This document shows, piece after piece, positions 38,541-48,380 of a DNA stretch of 64,000 nt. Both the position numbers and the translations under genes were made by a program. Source of the stretch: Thermoflexus sp. (GTDB lineage Bacteria > Chloroflexota > Anaerolineae > Aggregatilineales > Aggregatilineaceae); contig DYGX01000003.1 in NCBI GenBank assembly GCA_020724465.1, positions 257,356 through 321,355 of the forward strand, written 5' to 3'. The notes below the pieces were generated by a model, which was not told where the DNA came from, did no database searches, and worked only from the letters and a program-made list of their open reading frames with translations. How positions within the stretch are numbered: the first letter of the stretch is position 1; every line of letters begins with the position of its first letter.

Positions 38541-39812
38541 ATGGTCCTCAAACGCGTCCCGATTGCTCTGCTGCTCCTCGCGTTCGTCAGTACAGCGCTT
38601 CTGGCGCTTCCTGCACCGGTTGGCGCGCAAGACGACTCTGGGCTGCCTGTCCCCCCTGGCCGCCTGCTCGTGGGCGACGACACCGGTCTGTACGCCATGC
38701 TGGCCGATGGCTCCGACAGGACACTGCTGGTCGAAGAGACCGAACCCGGCTGCTGGCTGCGTGACGGCGCCTGGAGCCGCGACCGGCAGTGGATCGCCTA
38801 CACGCGCATCTGCGGCGGCATCGCGCCCACCGACTGGCACGCCCCCGAACGCACGGCCACGGTCCATCTTTATGATCTGGCGTCCGGCACAACCAGCGAG
38901 CTGGTGCCTAACGACGGCACCTATCAGGATTACGTCGGCGGCTGGAGTCCCGACGGGACGCACATCGTCCTCTACTCCAACCGCGCCAGCGAGCATTACA
39001 ACCTGTATTTGTTTGACATTGAGACCGGCGAAACCACGCAGCTGACCGATTTCGACAACGACATCGGGCGCGTGACCTTCCACCCGTCCGGGCGCTACCT
39101 GCTCTACAATCGCTATGTCATCACTACAAGCGACGTGCGGTGGGAAGTGCGCGCGCTGGACATCGAGACGCAAACCGAGACGCGCGTTGCAGTCGGCATG
39201 ACGCCGCGCTGGAGCCCCGACGGGCAATGGATCGCGTATACCACCGAAGGCGAAACGGCTGATGTGTTCGTCATGCCGGCAGACTGTATTCTCAACAACG
39301 CGGAGTGCAACCCCACCAACCACGCGCGCAACATCACGCAGACGCCCCGCATCATCGAGCGCGAGCCGCTGTGGAGTCCGGACCAGACTCAGATCGCGTA
39401 CCTGCGCGATACCAACCCGGAAGCGGCCACCACCACCTGGGATATCTATCGCCAGGAACTGCGGACCGGCCGCCTGGAGCGCCTGACCAACACGGGCGAT
39501 ATCAGCGAGCGCCACACGGATTGGGAGCCGGTTGAGACTGCGCGCGCCGAGATCCGCGACGAGCTTCCGGTCATTGTGCGCATCATCGCGCGCGAAGGGA
39601 CGGTCAACCTGCGCGAGCGCGATTCGACCAGCAGCAATATCCTCGGCGTGGTCAGCTTCGGCCAGCTCATGTTCGTGCAGGGGGTCAACGCCGGACGCGA
39701 CTGGTACCGCATTACCCTGCCCGACGATGGCGCGCAGGCGTGGGTCTTCGCCTCGCTCACCGAGCCGGTCGTGGGCGACCCAAGCGCTCTGCCGGAGATC
39801 GCCGCCGAGTAG
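38541..39812 (+). CDS. Secreted TolB-like (PD40) propeller with C-terminal SH3b domain
   Basis: A 423-residue exported protein. Signal peptide: PIALLLLAFVSTALLALPAP, with cleavage near VGA-QDD. A WD40/PD40-type beta-propeller follows, with SPDG-like repeats (GWSPDGTHIVLYS, FHPSGRYLLYN, RWSPDGQWIAYT, LWSPDQTQIAYL). A bacterial SH3 domain lies at about 340-415 (GTVNLRERDSTSSNILGVV, DDGAQAWVFASL). Such proteins bind cell-wall or extracellular ligands; no catalytic site is seen. ATG 38541 has GGAGAG 6 bases upstream; the upstream TTG at 38526 is less likely. Confidence 0.75.
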   Translation: MVLKRVPIALLLLAFVSTALLALPAPVGAQDDSGLPVPPGRLLVGDDTGLYAMLADGSDRTLLVEETEPGCWLRDGAWSRDRQWIAYTRICGGIAPTDWHAPERTATVHLYDLASGTTSELVPNDGTYQDYVGGWSPDGTHIVLYSNRASEHYNLYLFDIETGETTQLTDFDNDIGRVTFHPSGRYLLYNRYVITTSDVRWEVRALDIETQTETRVAVGMTPRWSPDGQWIAYTTEGETADVFVMPADCILNNAECNPTNHARNITQTPRIIEREPLWSPDQTQIAYLRDTNPEAATTTWDIYRQELRTGRLERLTNTGDISERHTDWEPVETARAEIRDELPVIVRIIAREGTVNLRERDSTSSNILGVVSFGQLMFVQGVNAGRDWYRITLPDDGAQAWVFASLTEPVVGDPSALPEIAAE

Positions 39813-39862
39813 GATTCCGCCTGGCCCTGCTGATCGCGCGGTGCGCCCCGCCCCTCGCGGGA

Positions 39863-39888
39863 CGCGCCGCGTTTCTTTGCGCCGGGGT
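39863..39888 (+). repeat. 26-base direct repeat, left copy
   Basis: Identical over 26 bases to 50545-50570; the block begins CGCGCCGCGTTTC and ends TTGCGCCGGGGT. The two copies bracket the whole low-GC segment in the same orientation, 10,682 bases apart. No third copy was noticed in the window. Confidence 0.85.
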
Positions 39889-39939
39889 GATTGGTGGACT
39901 CGACTTCGCACCCGACCCGCAAAAACCCATCGCGCAATA

Positions 39940-39969
39940 CCGCCAACAGCGGCATGCCGCTGCTGGCGG
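39940..39969. repeat. 30-base near-perfect palindrome
   Basis: CCGCCAACAGCGGCA (39940-39954) and TGCCGCTGCTGGCGG (39955-39969) are inverted arms that differ at one position, with the centre at GCATGC. It resembles a REP-like element. It lies 52 bases inside the left direct repeat. Confidence 0.7.
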
Positions 39970-40175
39970 TTCCGCAAGAAGATTTACTGTACAGCAGACG
40001 CATTGCCGTTGCGGACGGAACTCGACGCTGCTATAACCCTGGTCCACTTTTCAAGACACAAGGTTACCAAAGGCTTGAAAAACAAGCGATGAGTCGCCGC
40101 TCGGCAACTTGGCTTCAGCAACGCGATGGCTATTGGAACGTATCACGACTGTCTTTTCCAGCCTCGTCTGGCAGC

Positions 40176-40829
40176 TTAGTCGATCAAACCCCGCTGCAGA
40201 GCGTATCGTATAAGTTCGCTGCGCGAATTGAGGTTCAATTTGCGCATCACATTGCTGCGATGAAAGTCAACCGTTTTAGGCGTAATGAACAATGCCTCTG
40301 CAACTTGCTGATAGGTATTGCCGCGTGCCAGCAAGACAAATACTTCACGCTCGCGCTCAGTGAGTGTGTCCAGTAAGTCAGTTGGTGTCTGGTTATCACG
40401 GCGCACGCCGTCCACCAGGACGCCGGTGATTCTTGGATCAAAGAACGTGCCGCCAATAGCAACAGCACGAATAGCTGAAAGCAATTCATCACCGTCAGCC
40501 CGCTTGAGGACATATCCGGAGGCACCGATCTTGAGCGACGGAATGACATACTCTTTGTTCTCGTGCTGCGTCAAGATCAATATTCGAGTTTCGGGGAAGG
40601 CATCCTTGATAGCCCGCGTCGCTGCCAGCCCATCCATGCCCGGCATACCAATATCCATCAGGACCACATCGGGCTGCAACTCGCGCACCCGTGCCAATGC
40701 TTCCTGGCCGTCGCTCGCATCACCAACAACCTCGAAATCGGGTTGCACCTTGAGCAGAGCACGAATGCCAGCGCGCAAGACTGAGTGATCGTCGACGATC
40801 AAAATTCGGATTTTTGAGAACATTGGCAT
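40176..40829 (-). CDS. NarL/LuxR-type response regulator
   Basis: A 217-residue response regulator. The receiver domain (1-125) has the acidic pair D13/D14 in [12 protein letters not shown], phospho-acceptor D59 in [13 protein letters not shown], and the T/K switch residues in LILTQHE and YVLKRAD. The C-terminal LuxR/GerE HTH is at about 150-212 ([35 protein letters not shown]). It follows its partner kinase gene by 58 bases on the same strand. By position it should activate the divergent molybdoenzyme operon and perhaps its own (inference). Lower G+C than the flanks. Confidence 0.92.
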   Translation of the reverse strand: MPMFSKIRILIVDDHSVLRAGIRALLKVQPDFEVVGDASDGQEALARVRELQPDVVLMDIGMPGMDGLAATRAIKDAFPETRILILTQHENKEYVIPSLKIGASGYVLKRADGDELLSAIRAVAIGGTFFDPRITGVLVDGVRRDNQTPTDLLDTLTEREREVFVLLARGNTYQQVAEALFITPKTVDFHRSNVMRKLNLNSRSELIRYALQRGLID

Positions 40830-40887
40830 TGCTCTATCAGCCCTCAGAAAGCCTTTGTATGGCCAGATCGTACCCCAACAAAAGAAA

Positions 40888-43215
40888 TTATGGCGAAGTC
40901 TCTTCCGGGTGATGTGATCGCACGTCGTGCTCTATGGTGAGTGGAATCTCTGTTCGTACACAGGTCCCGCGGCCCAACTGTGACTCGAGATGAAAGCTCC
41001 CAGAGAGTAGATCGGCGCGTTCTCTTATTCCTAACAGACCCAAACCGCGCCCTTCTCTTTCGCGGATCTCCAGGGCGTTTGCGAGGTCGAACCCTTTGCC
41101 GTTGTCGTGTATCTCCAATACGATACGATCGCTTTTCGCCTGCATCTTGATCTTAACCTCGCTCGCTTCGGCATATTTGGCGATGTTGGTCAATGCTTCC
41201 TGGGCGATTCGAAAGAGTGCGGTTTCGATATCTGGCGCGAACCGCACCTCATCATTTCCCTCGATTTCCCATATCACCTTAATGCCGTGCGTCTCCAGGC
41301 GAGATTCAGCATACCAGCGAATGGCCGGGATCAAACCCAGATCGTCCAGCAGGCTAGGACGCAGATCGTAAATAACCGTCTGCAATTCCCGCACAGCGTC
41401 ACTGGTGGAGACACGCAACCGCTTGAGAATTTCCCCCGCATCCATAGAAGGATCCGTCAGCGCCAGTTCAACCGTTTTCAGGCCGAAGATCAGTGCATTG
41501 AGGGATTGACCGAACTCATCATGGAGTTCGCGGGCGATACGCTTCCGCTCATCCTCTTGTGCGCGGATCGCTTTTGCCAGCAGTTGCGCCCGCAGGTGCT
41601 CTTTGTCTTTCAGGTCGTTCCACAACCGGGCATTCTCCAGCGCGACACCCAGTTGAGAACCGATCATCACCATGAGACGGAAGTTCTCTTCGGTGAAGAA
41701 TGAAGGGCTATGAGCGGCCACATTCAAGGCTCCGATGACCCGACCGCCCCCAATGAGGGGAACGCTGGCATGACAATGCACCGGCTTGCCGCTGCTGCTG
41801 TGAGAATGGGACAGGACGCAGTTATGTCCTGGCGCTACGATGATCGGGCTTTTAGTGCGAAGTACAAGCCCGCAATCGCACTCAGGAAAGCGCACGCCGA
41901 GCTGCATAGGCGGTTCAGCGAAACCGGCCACGGCGGCCAGATAAGGCGGTGAGTTCTCATGCGCAATGGCGATCCACCCTGCCGGCAAATCGAGCACTGC
42001 CAACACCTGTTCAAGAGCTTCTTGCAGCATATGCTCAATATTGCTGCTGTGCCGGTTCATGATCGCAGATATGGCATTCAGTGCCGCCAGTTCGCGATTC
42101 TGGCGCTGGATTTCGGCTTCTTTTGCTTTGCGCTCAGTGATATCCCGGGTGAACCAGGCTAGGGCACGCTTCCCTTCGTATTGAATGAGAGTGCCACTTG
42201 TCTCCACAATGACCGCACGCCGATCCCGCGTAAGAAGCTGCACTTCATGCCTTAACGCCGTGCTCTTCCCGTCCCGGATTGTCTGCCATGCCTCATACGC
42301 GGTGTTTAGGCTGTTGGGATGGAGAACCTCTGCCGCATTGAGGTTCAGTAGATGCGTGCGCCCATAACCGGTGAGACGACAGAACTCATCGTTAACGAAT
42401 AAGAAATTGCCCTCATTAACCGCTTCATCGCAAATCAAGGCAATGCCTTCGCCAACCTGTCCTGCAGCCCTGAGCAGCTCGCGATAGCCTGCCCGCGAGT
42501 CTTGAAGCTGGGTAATCGTTCCTTGCAGGTCTGCCGCCATGGAGTTAAACGCACGCGCGAGATCGCCTATTTCGTCTCGATTGTTGATGGAAATGGTCTG
42601 GGTCAGATCTCCGGAGCCGAAGCGCTGAACCCCTTCGGTCAAGCGGGAGAGAGGCCGCGTGACGAAGCGTGCAAAGACAATCGCAGCCACGACTCCAGCC
42701 ATCATCCCAACAGCTGTTAGGCCGAAAATAATCCAGGTTAGATCTTGAAGGACATCGGTTATGCCGGTTTGACTGAAGCCAAGATGGAGTTCGACATCGA
42801 GTTTGTCCGTCAGGCGCCAGCCGAAATCCTGAATGATACCTGCTTCGGTTCTCAACAACGTCTGTTGTGTAAGCTGCCCGGCAGGCATGGCATTTGCGGC
42901 CAGCAAGTCTGCGGGAAACCCATCAGCAAAGGTGTGGACGACAACACGTCCCGGAGTGCTAATGGCATAGGCATAGGTAATGTTGGGATTAGAGCCTTTC
43001 AGATATTGGAGAAACTCCTGGACCGCTACGATATCGCCTTCTAGCAAAGCGTTGGCGAGAGCATTTCCGGATATTTGCACCAACGCTGAGCCATGAGCGT
43101 CCAGCTCGTTGCTCAATTTATCGGCAACGACTGTGTTGATCGCCCCGATTGTCAGCACGCCCAGGCTGATGACAGTCAGAGAGGTGAAGATAATGATCTT
43201 GGTACGTAGTTTCAT
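40888..43215 (-). CDS. Sensor histidine kinase (HAMP-PAS-GAF-HisKA_3)
   Basis: A 775-residue membrane kinase. TM1 about 7-29, extracytoplasmic sensor about 31-158, TM2 about 160-184, HAMP 184-236, PAS about 245-360, GAF about 395-530, HisKA_3 dimerisation domain with phospho-acceptor H565 in [12 protein letters not shown], then the ATPase with [12 protein letters not shown] (N box), DNGKGFD and [10 protein letters not shown]. The GAF domain holds a Cys/His cluster (C446, C448, C466, H480, C481, H482), which could bind metal or a redox cofactor. Its ATG overlaps the stop of the PhnD-like gene (ATGA), so sensor and binding protein are made together. NarX/NreB-type partner for the NarL-type regulator. 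Confidence 0.9.
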   Translation of the reverse strand: MKLRTKIIIFTSLTVISLGVLTIGAINTVVADKLSNELDAHGSALVQISGNALANALLEGDIVAVQEFLQYLKGSNPNITYAYAISTPGRVVVHTFADGFPADLLAANAMPAGQLTQQTLLRTEAGIIQDFGWRLTDKLDVELHLGFSQTGITDVLQDLTWIIFGLTAVGMMAGVVAAIVFARFVTRPLSRLTEGVQRFGSGDLTQTISINNRDEIGDLARAFNSMAADLQGTITQLQDSRAGYRELLRAAGQVGEGIALICDEAVNEGNFLFVNDEFCRLTGYGRTHLLNLNAAEVLHPNSLNTAYEAWQTIRDGKSTALRHEVQLLTRDRRAVIVETSGTLIQYEGKRALAWFTRDITERKAKEAEIQRQNRELAALNAISAIMNRHSSNIEHMLQEALEQVLAVLDLPAGWIAIAHENSPPYLAAVAGFAEPPMQLGVRFPECDCGLVLRTKSPIIVAPGHNCVLSHSHSSSGKPVHCHASVPLIGGGRVIGALNVAAHSPSFFTEENFRLMVMIGSQLGVALENARLWNDLKDKEHLRAQLLAKAIRAQEDERKRIARELHDEFGQSLNALIFGLKTVELALTDPSMDAGEILKRLRVSTSDAVRELQTVIYDLRPSLLDDLGLIPAIRWYAESRLETHGIKVIWEIEGNDEVRFAPDIETALFRIAQEALTNIAKYAEASEVKIKMQAKSDRIVLEIHDNGKGFDLANALEIREREGRGLGLLGIRERADLLSGSFHLESQLGRGTCVRTEIPLTIEHDVRSHHPEETSP

Positions 43216-44213
43216 GGCTGCAGCAGACCGTATGCCCTGGCCCAGTGGCGCAGGTCATCGTAGGCACTATCCACGACTAACCCAAAACCATTGGGCATTT
43301 CGGTGCGCTCCCAATGATATAGCTCTAACCCATTCAGGTGCTTTGGGTTGAAAGCAAGCAATGCCTGCTGTACTGCGTCGGCCACTTCGGCAGGAACATG
43401 GGCGCCGGCGATGATCCCGCTAGACGGAAACAGATCTGACTGAGCGATGATACGGACCAGCCCTTGTTCTACCAGAGTTTTTCCCAAGGTGTCCTGCAAT
43501 GCACCGGCATCGACTCTGCCGCTAATCACCGCATTAGAGGTCTCAAAGTGCGACCTTGTAAACTCGTGAGACTGCAAATCGCCAAGCTCAATGCCCGCCT
43601 GGGACATCATAATTCGGGGAATAAGGTACCCCTGAGTGGAGTTGTTGGCCCCGAAAGCAAAGGTGTGGCCTGCCAGATCGCGTAATGATCGCAGGTCGCT
43701 CTCAGGTCGGGAAACAATCAGCGAACGATACGAGCCTTCACCGTTTGAGTTCAACCCGCATACCAGCATGGTGGCTGCCGAGACTTCGCGTACCTGAAGG
43801 TATGTAAGCGTGCCGGCTATGGCGAAATCTACTTGTTCCGCCAGGATCTCGTGCACCAGACTCCCAGCCTTAGGGGTAACGTGCAGCCTGAACTTGTAAC
43901 CTGTTTCATTTTCAAGGTATTGGAGCAGCCCAGAGTATATACGCACATCTTCTTTTGGCTCAAGCCGCCGGTCAAAGCCGAAGATGTAAACCGGCTCGGT
44001 TTCCGCTGTAGCGGGCCAGCGGACTTCCCCACGAATCAGGTTGTTCTCTAGCGACACATTGGCAGGTTCTTTGCCTATATTAAGGCAAGCAGAGCTAGCC
44101 AGAACGATACTGAGACCGAGCACCAGGCCCAATGCAACTCGGAGCTTGCTTCCAGGCAAGATGCCCGCCGAAATGCTGTACAACCACGAAAACTTTGATG
44201 ACATCGCTTGCAT
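43212..44213 (-). CDS. PhnD-like periplasmic oxyanion-binding protein
   Basis: A 333-residue substrate-binding protein of the phosphate/phosphonate (PhnD, TAXI-like) group. An N-terminal hydrophobic export segment (LGLVLGLSIVLASSAC) ends in a Cys that could be lipidated, though the box is imperfect. Mature features: VYIFGFDRRLEPKEDVRIYSG near the start (positions about 75-95), DFAIAGTLTYLQV, and GHTFAFGANNSTQGYLIPR, the typical PhnD ligand-loop block. There is no ABC permease nearby. The gene is coupled to the kinase by a 4-base overlap, so it is probably a sensory input subunit, as ArxX, AioX and the TtrS periplasmic domain are. Start 44213 is uncertain (GTG 44216 and ATG 44204 are options). 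Confidence 0.85.
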   Translation of the reverse strand: MQAMSSKFSWLYSISAGILPGSKLRVALGLVLGLSIVLASSACLNIGKEPANVSLENNLIRGEVRWPATAETEPVYIFGFDRRLEPKEDVRIYSGLLQYLENETGYKFRLHVTPKAGSLVHEILAEQVDFAIAGTLTYLQVREVSAATMLVCGLNSNGEGSYRSLIVSRPESDLRSLRDLAGHTFAFGANNSTQGYLIPRIMMSQAGIELGDLQSHEFTRSHFETSNAVISGRVDAGALQDTLGKTLVEQGLVRIIAQSDLFPSSGIIAGAHVPAEVADAVQQALLAFNPKHLNGLELYHWERTEMPNGFGLVVDSAYDDLRHWARAYGLLQP

Positions 44214-44308
44214 CACCCGCGATCAACCCACCTCGCATTTGACACTGGAGGAGCAAGCTTCCCACACATGACACCAGATCCTCCCGTGTTCCGGTCTGCA
44301 AAGCTAAT

Positions 44309-44335
44309 AATAGCCTTCAGCCTTCTTGGACAAGA
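44309..44335 (-). promoter_or_regulatory. Promoter of the sensor operon
   Basis: On the minus strand TTGTCC (44330-44335), 15-base spacer, TATTAT (44309-44314). Shifting the -35 by one base gives CTTGTC with 16. Leader about 90 bases. Confidence 0.4.
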
Positions 44336-44438
44336 CACTTTTTTCCCTGGCGAGTATGCCACAAGCCACCCTTTCGTCAAAACGACTGCGGAAGATTCCT
44401 AGGAAGTCCCCCAGGTACAACCCCGGTTCCTTCCCCAG

Positions 44439-44467
44439 TTAACTTGCCCATTCCGGCTGTCTACAAT
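44439..44467 (+). promoter_or_regulatory. Promoter of the molybdoenzyme operon
   Basis: TTAACT (44439-44444), 17-base spacer, TACAAT (44462-44467). The -35 is poor, which fits an activator-dependent promoter; a palindrome (44396-44405) sits about 35 bases upstream of it. Confidence 0.5.
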
Positions 44468-44625
44468 CGAAGGTGTATCAGTGTGCGTATAGCAGTGTTT
44501 CCCTTGCGAGAAACCAAGACAACAAGGAGTGTGACCTGTGACTGGAGAATCCCTTGACGTGGGCCTGATGCCATGAGCGTGCCTTCGGGGTATGTGCTGT
44601 GGCAAGAACAAAGGAGAAATTAGAC

Positions 44626-45537
44626 ATGGCCAAAGATGACGATCTGTTAAGAGAACCGCTTGCTGGTGACGAGACAAACCGCCGCTCTTTTCTGAGCAAG
44701 TTTGCAGGCGGGATATTTGCCGGCCTGGTAGCGCCTACTCTGATAAGTGAGGCGCGCGCCGCTCACGCCGCCCCTGGTACCCAGGAGCAGCAAGACCTTG
44801 CGCCACTTCCTGACCTGCCCGAGGCGATCGAAGGGGAGCACCCGGTTGTGCGCATGATGGAAGACCTGCGCCGCGCTTTGCAGAAGCCGATGGAAGAGCG
44901 TAAGTGGGCGATGGTGATCGATCTGCGCAAATGCACCGGCTGCAACGGCTGCAATATCAGTTGCGTAACCGAAAACAAACTGCCGCCTGGTGTCACCTAC
45001 CGTCCGGTAATGACCGAAACCCAGGGAACCTATCCGCATGTTTCGCGTCGGTTTGTTCCACGCCCCTGCTTGCAGTGTGAAGATCCTCCCTGTGTGCCCG
45101 TCTGCCCGGTCAGGGCAACGTACAAACGCGCGGATGGCATCACGGTCATCGACTACGATCGGTGCATTGGCTGCCGATATTGCATGACAGCCTGTCCGTA
45201 CTCAGCCCGGTACTTCGATTTCGGCCAATTCTATGGGGACAATGAAGGCGGCGAGCGCCAGCCCTATGAGCTACTGCCCACGCCGGAATATGGCAAGAAC
45301 TACCACCGGGCCGAAGGCGGATCCCCAATCGGAAACGTGCGCAAATGTCATTTCTGTATTCATCGCATCGAGCGCGGTGAACTGCCAGCCTGTGTGCTGA
45401 GCTGCATGGGCCGGGCAACCTACTTTGGCGATATGAACGATCCTGCCAGTTTGGTCTCGGAACTTATCGCTCAACCCAACGTCATGCGACTTAAGGAAGA
45501 GTTGGGAACCCATCCCAAAGTCTTCTATCTTGTCTAG
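44626..45537 (+). CDS. Tat-exported four-[4Fe-4S] ferredoxin subunit (PsrB/TtrB/ArxB-like)
   Basis: A 303-residue electron-transfer subunit. An N-terminal Tat signal ([13 protein letters not shown]19-R20) is followed by a hydrophobic stretch and ARAAHA-type cleavage. Sixteen Cys form four clusters: [35 protein letters not shown], and CHFC with CVLSC. This is the pattern of PsrB/TtrB/DmsB-like partners of molybdopterin oxidoreductases. A Tat signal on the ferredoxin itself indicates folding with clusters before export. ATG 44626 has GGAG 11 bases ahead. First gene of a four-gene operon; the catalytic subunit follows 11 bases later. Confidence 0.93.
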   Translation: MAKDDDLLREPLAGDETNRRSFLSKFAGGIFAGLVAPTLISEARAAHAAPGTQEQQDLAPLPDLPEAIEGEHPVVRMMEDLRRALQKPMEERKWAMVIDLRKCTGCNGCNISCVTENKLPPGVTYRPVMTETQGTYPHVSRRFVPRPCLQCEDPPCVPVCPVRATYKRADGITVIDYDRCIGCRYCMTACPYSARYFDFGQFYGDNEGGERQPYELLPTPEYGKNYHRAEGGSPIGNVRKCHFCIHRIERGELPACVLSCMGRATYFGDMNDPASLVSELIAQPNVMRLKEELGTHPKVFYLV

Positions 45538-45548
45538 GAGATATGACC

Positions 45549-48380
45549 ATGACCAAGCAACAGGGACCGACCTTAACGCGGCGTAACTTCCTAAAAGTGG
45601 GCGGGTTGACGACCGTCAGTGGCCTGGCAGCGTATAGCGGACTTGGCACCGGGTTCCAGCGGATCAGTGCCCAGGAAGCCCAGAACCGTCTGCAAAGCAC
45701 GATCGTCTACACCGCCTGTGTGATGTGTCCGGCTGAATGTGCCCTGGCCGTGCGGGTAGAAAACGGTGTCGCCTCAGCTATCTATGGGAACAATTATGCG
45801 CCATTGAACTCTGGCGTTGTGTGCGCAAAAGGGGCGTCCGGTCTTCAGATGGCCTACAATGCGAATCGACTCAAGTATCCCATGATTCGCGTCGGTGAGC
45901 GCGGCGAAGGCAAATTCCGTCGCGCTTCGTGGGACGAGGCCTTGGAATACATTGCCGACAAGTTGATCCAGATTAAGCAGGAAAGCGGGCCAGAAGCGGT
46001 CATCATGGATACCGGTGATGTCACCGACCGTGACCCGTACTACTATCTCTTCCGGGCCTTTGGCACACCGCATACTGTGGAACACGGCTCCATCTGCGAC
46101 ACACCGCGCCGCCATGGACCCAAGCTAATGTTTGGCGGCAAGCGTGTTGAACCAGACATCATGCGTCCGGTGCTGGTGCGCCAGCCTGACGGTAGCTTGA
46201 AAAACGACTACCGCTATCGCACACGGCTAATCGTCTACGCCGGTTGGAATCCTTTCACGGCCACCCGCATCGTCTACGAGTCACGCGGGACCGTGGAAGC
46301 GAAACTGGCTGGCGCCCGCATTGTGGTCATCGACCCCGCTTTGTCCAATACGGCGACAAAGGCCGACCAGTGGATCCCGATCCGCCCCGGTACTGACCCT
46401 GACCTGTTTGCGGCAGTGCTACGCTACATTCTGGAAAATCATCGCGACGACAATCCCTTCCGAAAATACATCGATTGGTCGTTCCTGGAATACAGCCAGG
46501 GATGGGAAGAGTTCGAGGCGGACTTTAAGAGCTGGTGGAGTAAGGAAGACCCCATCAATGGCCTGAACTACTTCACCCTGGAATGGGCGGAACAACGCAC
46601 CGGTATTGACGCGGAGACAATCGCCGAACTGGCCCATACCTTCGGCATCACCAAACCGGCGGCCTGGGTATGGGGAATGAACGGCATCGGCCACCACTAC
46701 AACGGGTATGTCGCCTCGATCATCGGTACAGCCCTGAACGTAATAACCGGCAATATGGAAATCCCTGGTGGTGCAATTGACACTGAAATTGTCAAGAGCA
46801 GCAAGGGCGGCAGTGCGGGTGGTGGTCAATTTAACCAGCGCGAAGTCACACGGCGTATCAATGGCCGCACTGTTACCGGCAAGCAGGAACAACTGCATAT
46901 GGACTGGTACGGTGATTGGCCGGCGAGCTGGGACGATGTGGTCGGTGATTATCCGCGCCGCTTTAACGAAGGGGTTACGCTGCGCTATGGACCGTTCCGC
47001 GGGCACCACTACCCCATCCGAGCCTTCTTCCTGCGCACCGGCAATCCGGTGATTACTGCCAGCCACACCGAAACCTGGATAGAGGCGTTAACCCGGAAGA
47101 ACGGCGACAACTACAATGTGGACCTGGTTGTCTATATCGACACCCCTTTCCTGGAGACGGGTATGTACGCGGATGTGGTGCTGCCGGAAGCCAGCTTTCT
47201 GGAGCGGATGAGCCTCTCCGACATCTACCCCAGCCACCCGCTCATCTACCTGCGCGACTTTGTGATTGACAAGATGTACGAATCCAAGACGCAGTATGAC
47301 ATCATGATCGCCCTGGCTAAGAAACTGCAGGAGAAGGGTGACCCGGATATCAATCCCGCAGATTTCTGGGAGAAATATCCCACGGAAGAGGACTTCTGGA
47401 ATGAGGCTCTAAAGGTCTCGCCCGGACGGGCCAACTGCGGACAGCCGCTGCCATATCCTGACTATCCGGTCAATTACAAACTGCTCGGCACGCCCGAATC
47501 ACTTGAAGCAGGCCGGGCAAAAGTTGACGATGAGAAGAAGGAAATTCGAGGCGAGCCGGTTACGGTGCAATGGCTGCGTGATCACCATGGCGTCGCTGTG
47601 TGGCCGATGAGCTGGTATCGCTTCCATGAAGGCGGCGTCCTGCAAACAGATAGCAAGAAGGTCGAGTTTGTTTGGGACTTCGAAGTTGAATCGGACGATG
47701 AGGTGCAGCGCAAAGGCCGGTATGCTAAGTACAACAAGCTCATCGAAGAGACCAACGATACCCCGCCCAGCCTGAGTAGGCTCGGTTGGGAGAAATACCC
47801 CTCGAGCTTCTACTGGTTCGAGACGCGCTGGAACCCATATACCAACCCGGACTATGCCCAGTACAAAGACGAATATCCTTTCCTGCTGGTCTCCGGACGG
47901 GTCCATCACGCCATGTCTGGCACGCAGATGGTGGACTGGCTGGGTCGCATTCCGACTGAAGACTTGTGGATGCCGCTGAACGACGAGCGCGTAGTTGATG
48001 AGATCCTTGTCGGGCCGGATGGCCCTACACCCTCCGGTCGCCGCGTGCGAATTGCAAAGGGGACGTGGTGCATCGGCGTGATCCAGATGAACGCAGCCGA
48101 CGGTGCCCGGCTTGGGCTTGAAACCGGTGACCTGGTCGAGCTTTCCACGCCACTGGGGCAAACCACCCGTGGGAAAGTCTATCTGGTGGAAACCATACGG
48201 CCTGGCGTGTTACGCGTTCCGCTTGGTGGCGGTGGGCGCTTCAGCCCGGGCTTGGGCAAGACGTACGACTTCCGCGACGAGTCGCCCAACCACAACGCTC
48301 TCGTGGATCCAGAATGCCTCTCACCGATCATGGGACAACCGGCTTATTGCGACATGATCGTCAAGGTAACCAAGATATGA
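45549..48380 (+). CDS. Tat-exported molybdopterin oxidoreductase, catalytic subunit
   Basis: A 943-residue DMSO-reductase superfamily enzyme. A Tat signal (TRRNFLKVGG, R11-R12) leads the protein. A [4Fe-4S] site is formed by C57, C60, C64 and C92 (CVMCPAEC and GVVCAKG). The molybdenum ligand is probably C183 in EHGSICDTPRRHG, which places it with the Cys-ligated Psr/Phs/Ttr/Arr/Arx branch rather than the Ser (DMSO) or Asp (nitrate) branches. bis-MGD contacts include VYAGWNPFTATR, VIDPALSNTATKADQW and WGMNGIGHHYNG. The C-terminal domain has VSGRVHHAMSGTQMVDWLGR. Substrate cannot be decided from sequence; the sensor genes hint at an oxyanion. AGGAG is 8 bases before ATG 45549. The chaperone gene overlaps its stop. 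Confidence 0.9.
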   Translation: MTKQQGPTLTRRNFLKVGGLTTVSGLAAYSGLGTGFQRISAQEAQNRLQSTIVYTACVMCPAECALAVRVENGVASAIYGNNYAPLNSGVVCAKGASGLQMAYNANRLKYPMIRVGERGEGKFRRASWDEALEYIADKLIQIKQESGPEAVIMDTGDVTDRDPYYYLFRAFGTPHTVEHGSICDTPRRHGPKLMFGGKRVEPDIMRPVLVRQPDGSLKNDYRYRTRLIVYAGWNPFTATRIVYESRGTVEAKLAGARIVVIDPALSNTATKADQWIPIRPGTDPDLFAAVLRYILENHRDDNPFRKYIDWSFLEYSQGWEEFEADFKSWWSKEDPINGLNYFTLEWAEQRTGIDAETIAELAHTFGITKPAAWVWGMNGIGHHYNGYVASIIGTALNVITGNMEIPGGAIDTEIVKSSKGGSAGGGQFNQREVTRRINGRTVTGKQEQLHMDWYGDWPASWDDVVGDYPRRFNEGVTLRYGPFRGHHYPIRAFFLRTGNPVITASHTETWIEALTRKNGDNYNVDLVVYIDTPFLETGMYADVVLPEASFLERMSLSDIYPSHPLIYLRDFVIDKMYESKTQYDIMIALAKKLQEKGDPDINPADFWEKYPTEEDFWNEALKVSPGRANCGQPLPYPDYPVNYKLLGTPESLEAGRAKVDDEKKEIRGEPVTVQWLRDHHGVAVWPMSWYRFHEGGVLQTDSKKVEFVWDFEVESDDEVQRKGRYAKYNKLIEETNDTPPSLSRLGWEKYPSSFYWFETRWNPYTNPDYAQYKDEYPFLLVSGRVHHAMSGTQMVDWLGRIPTEDLWMPLNDERVVDEILVGPDGPTPSGRRVRIAKGTWCIGVIQMNAADGARLGLETGDLVELSTPLGQTTRGKVYLVETIRPGVLRVPLGGGGRFSPGLGKTYDFRDESPNHNALVDPECLSPIMGQPAYCDMIVKVTKI

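Larger units (their letters stand above)
39813..40175. other. Left boundary region of the low-GC segment
   Basis: A 363-base gap between convergent genes. It holds the left copy of the 26-base direct repeat (39863-39888) and a 30-base near-perfect palindrome (39940-39969). After about 40030 the base composition drops from that of the flank to that of the 40-50 kb segment. Open frames crossing it have no recognisable protein character. Confidence 0.6.
44214..44625. other. Divergent regulatory region of the molybdoenzyme system
   Basis: A 412-base gap without a gene. It contains a minus-strand promoter (44309-44335) for the sensor operon, a perfect palindrome TTCCTAGGAA (44396-44405), a plus-strand promoter (44439-44467) and a leader of about 150 bases ahead of the ferredoxin gene. 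This is where the NarL-type regulator would be expected to bind. Confidence 0.55.

Noticed and set aside
45549..48380. Naming the molybdoenzyme arsenite oxidase ArxA or tetrathionate reductase TtrA
   Set aside because: Gene order and the PhnD-like sensor are suggestive, but the substrate pocket cannot be read by eye and related enzymes share these features, so no symbol is given.
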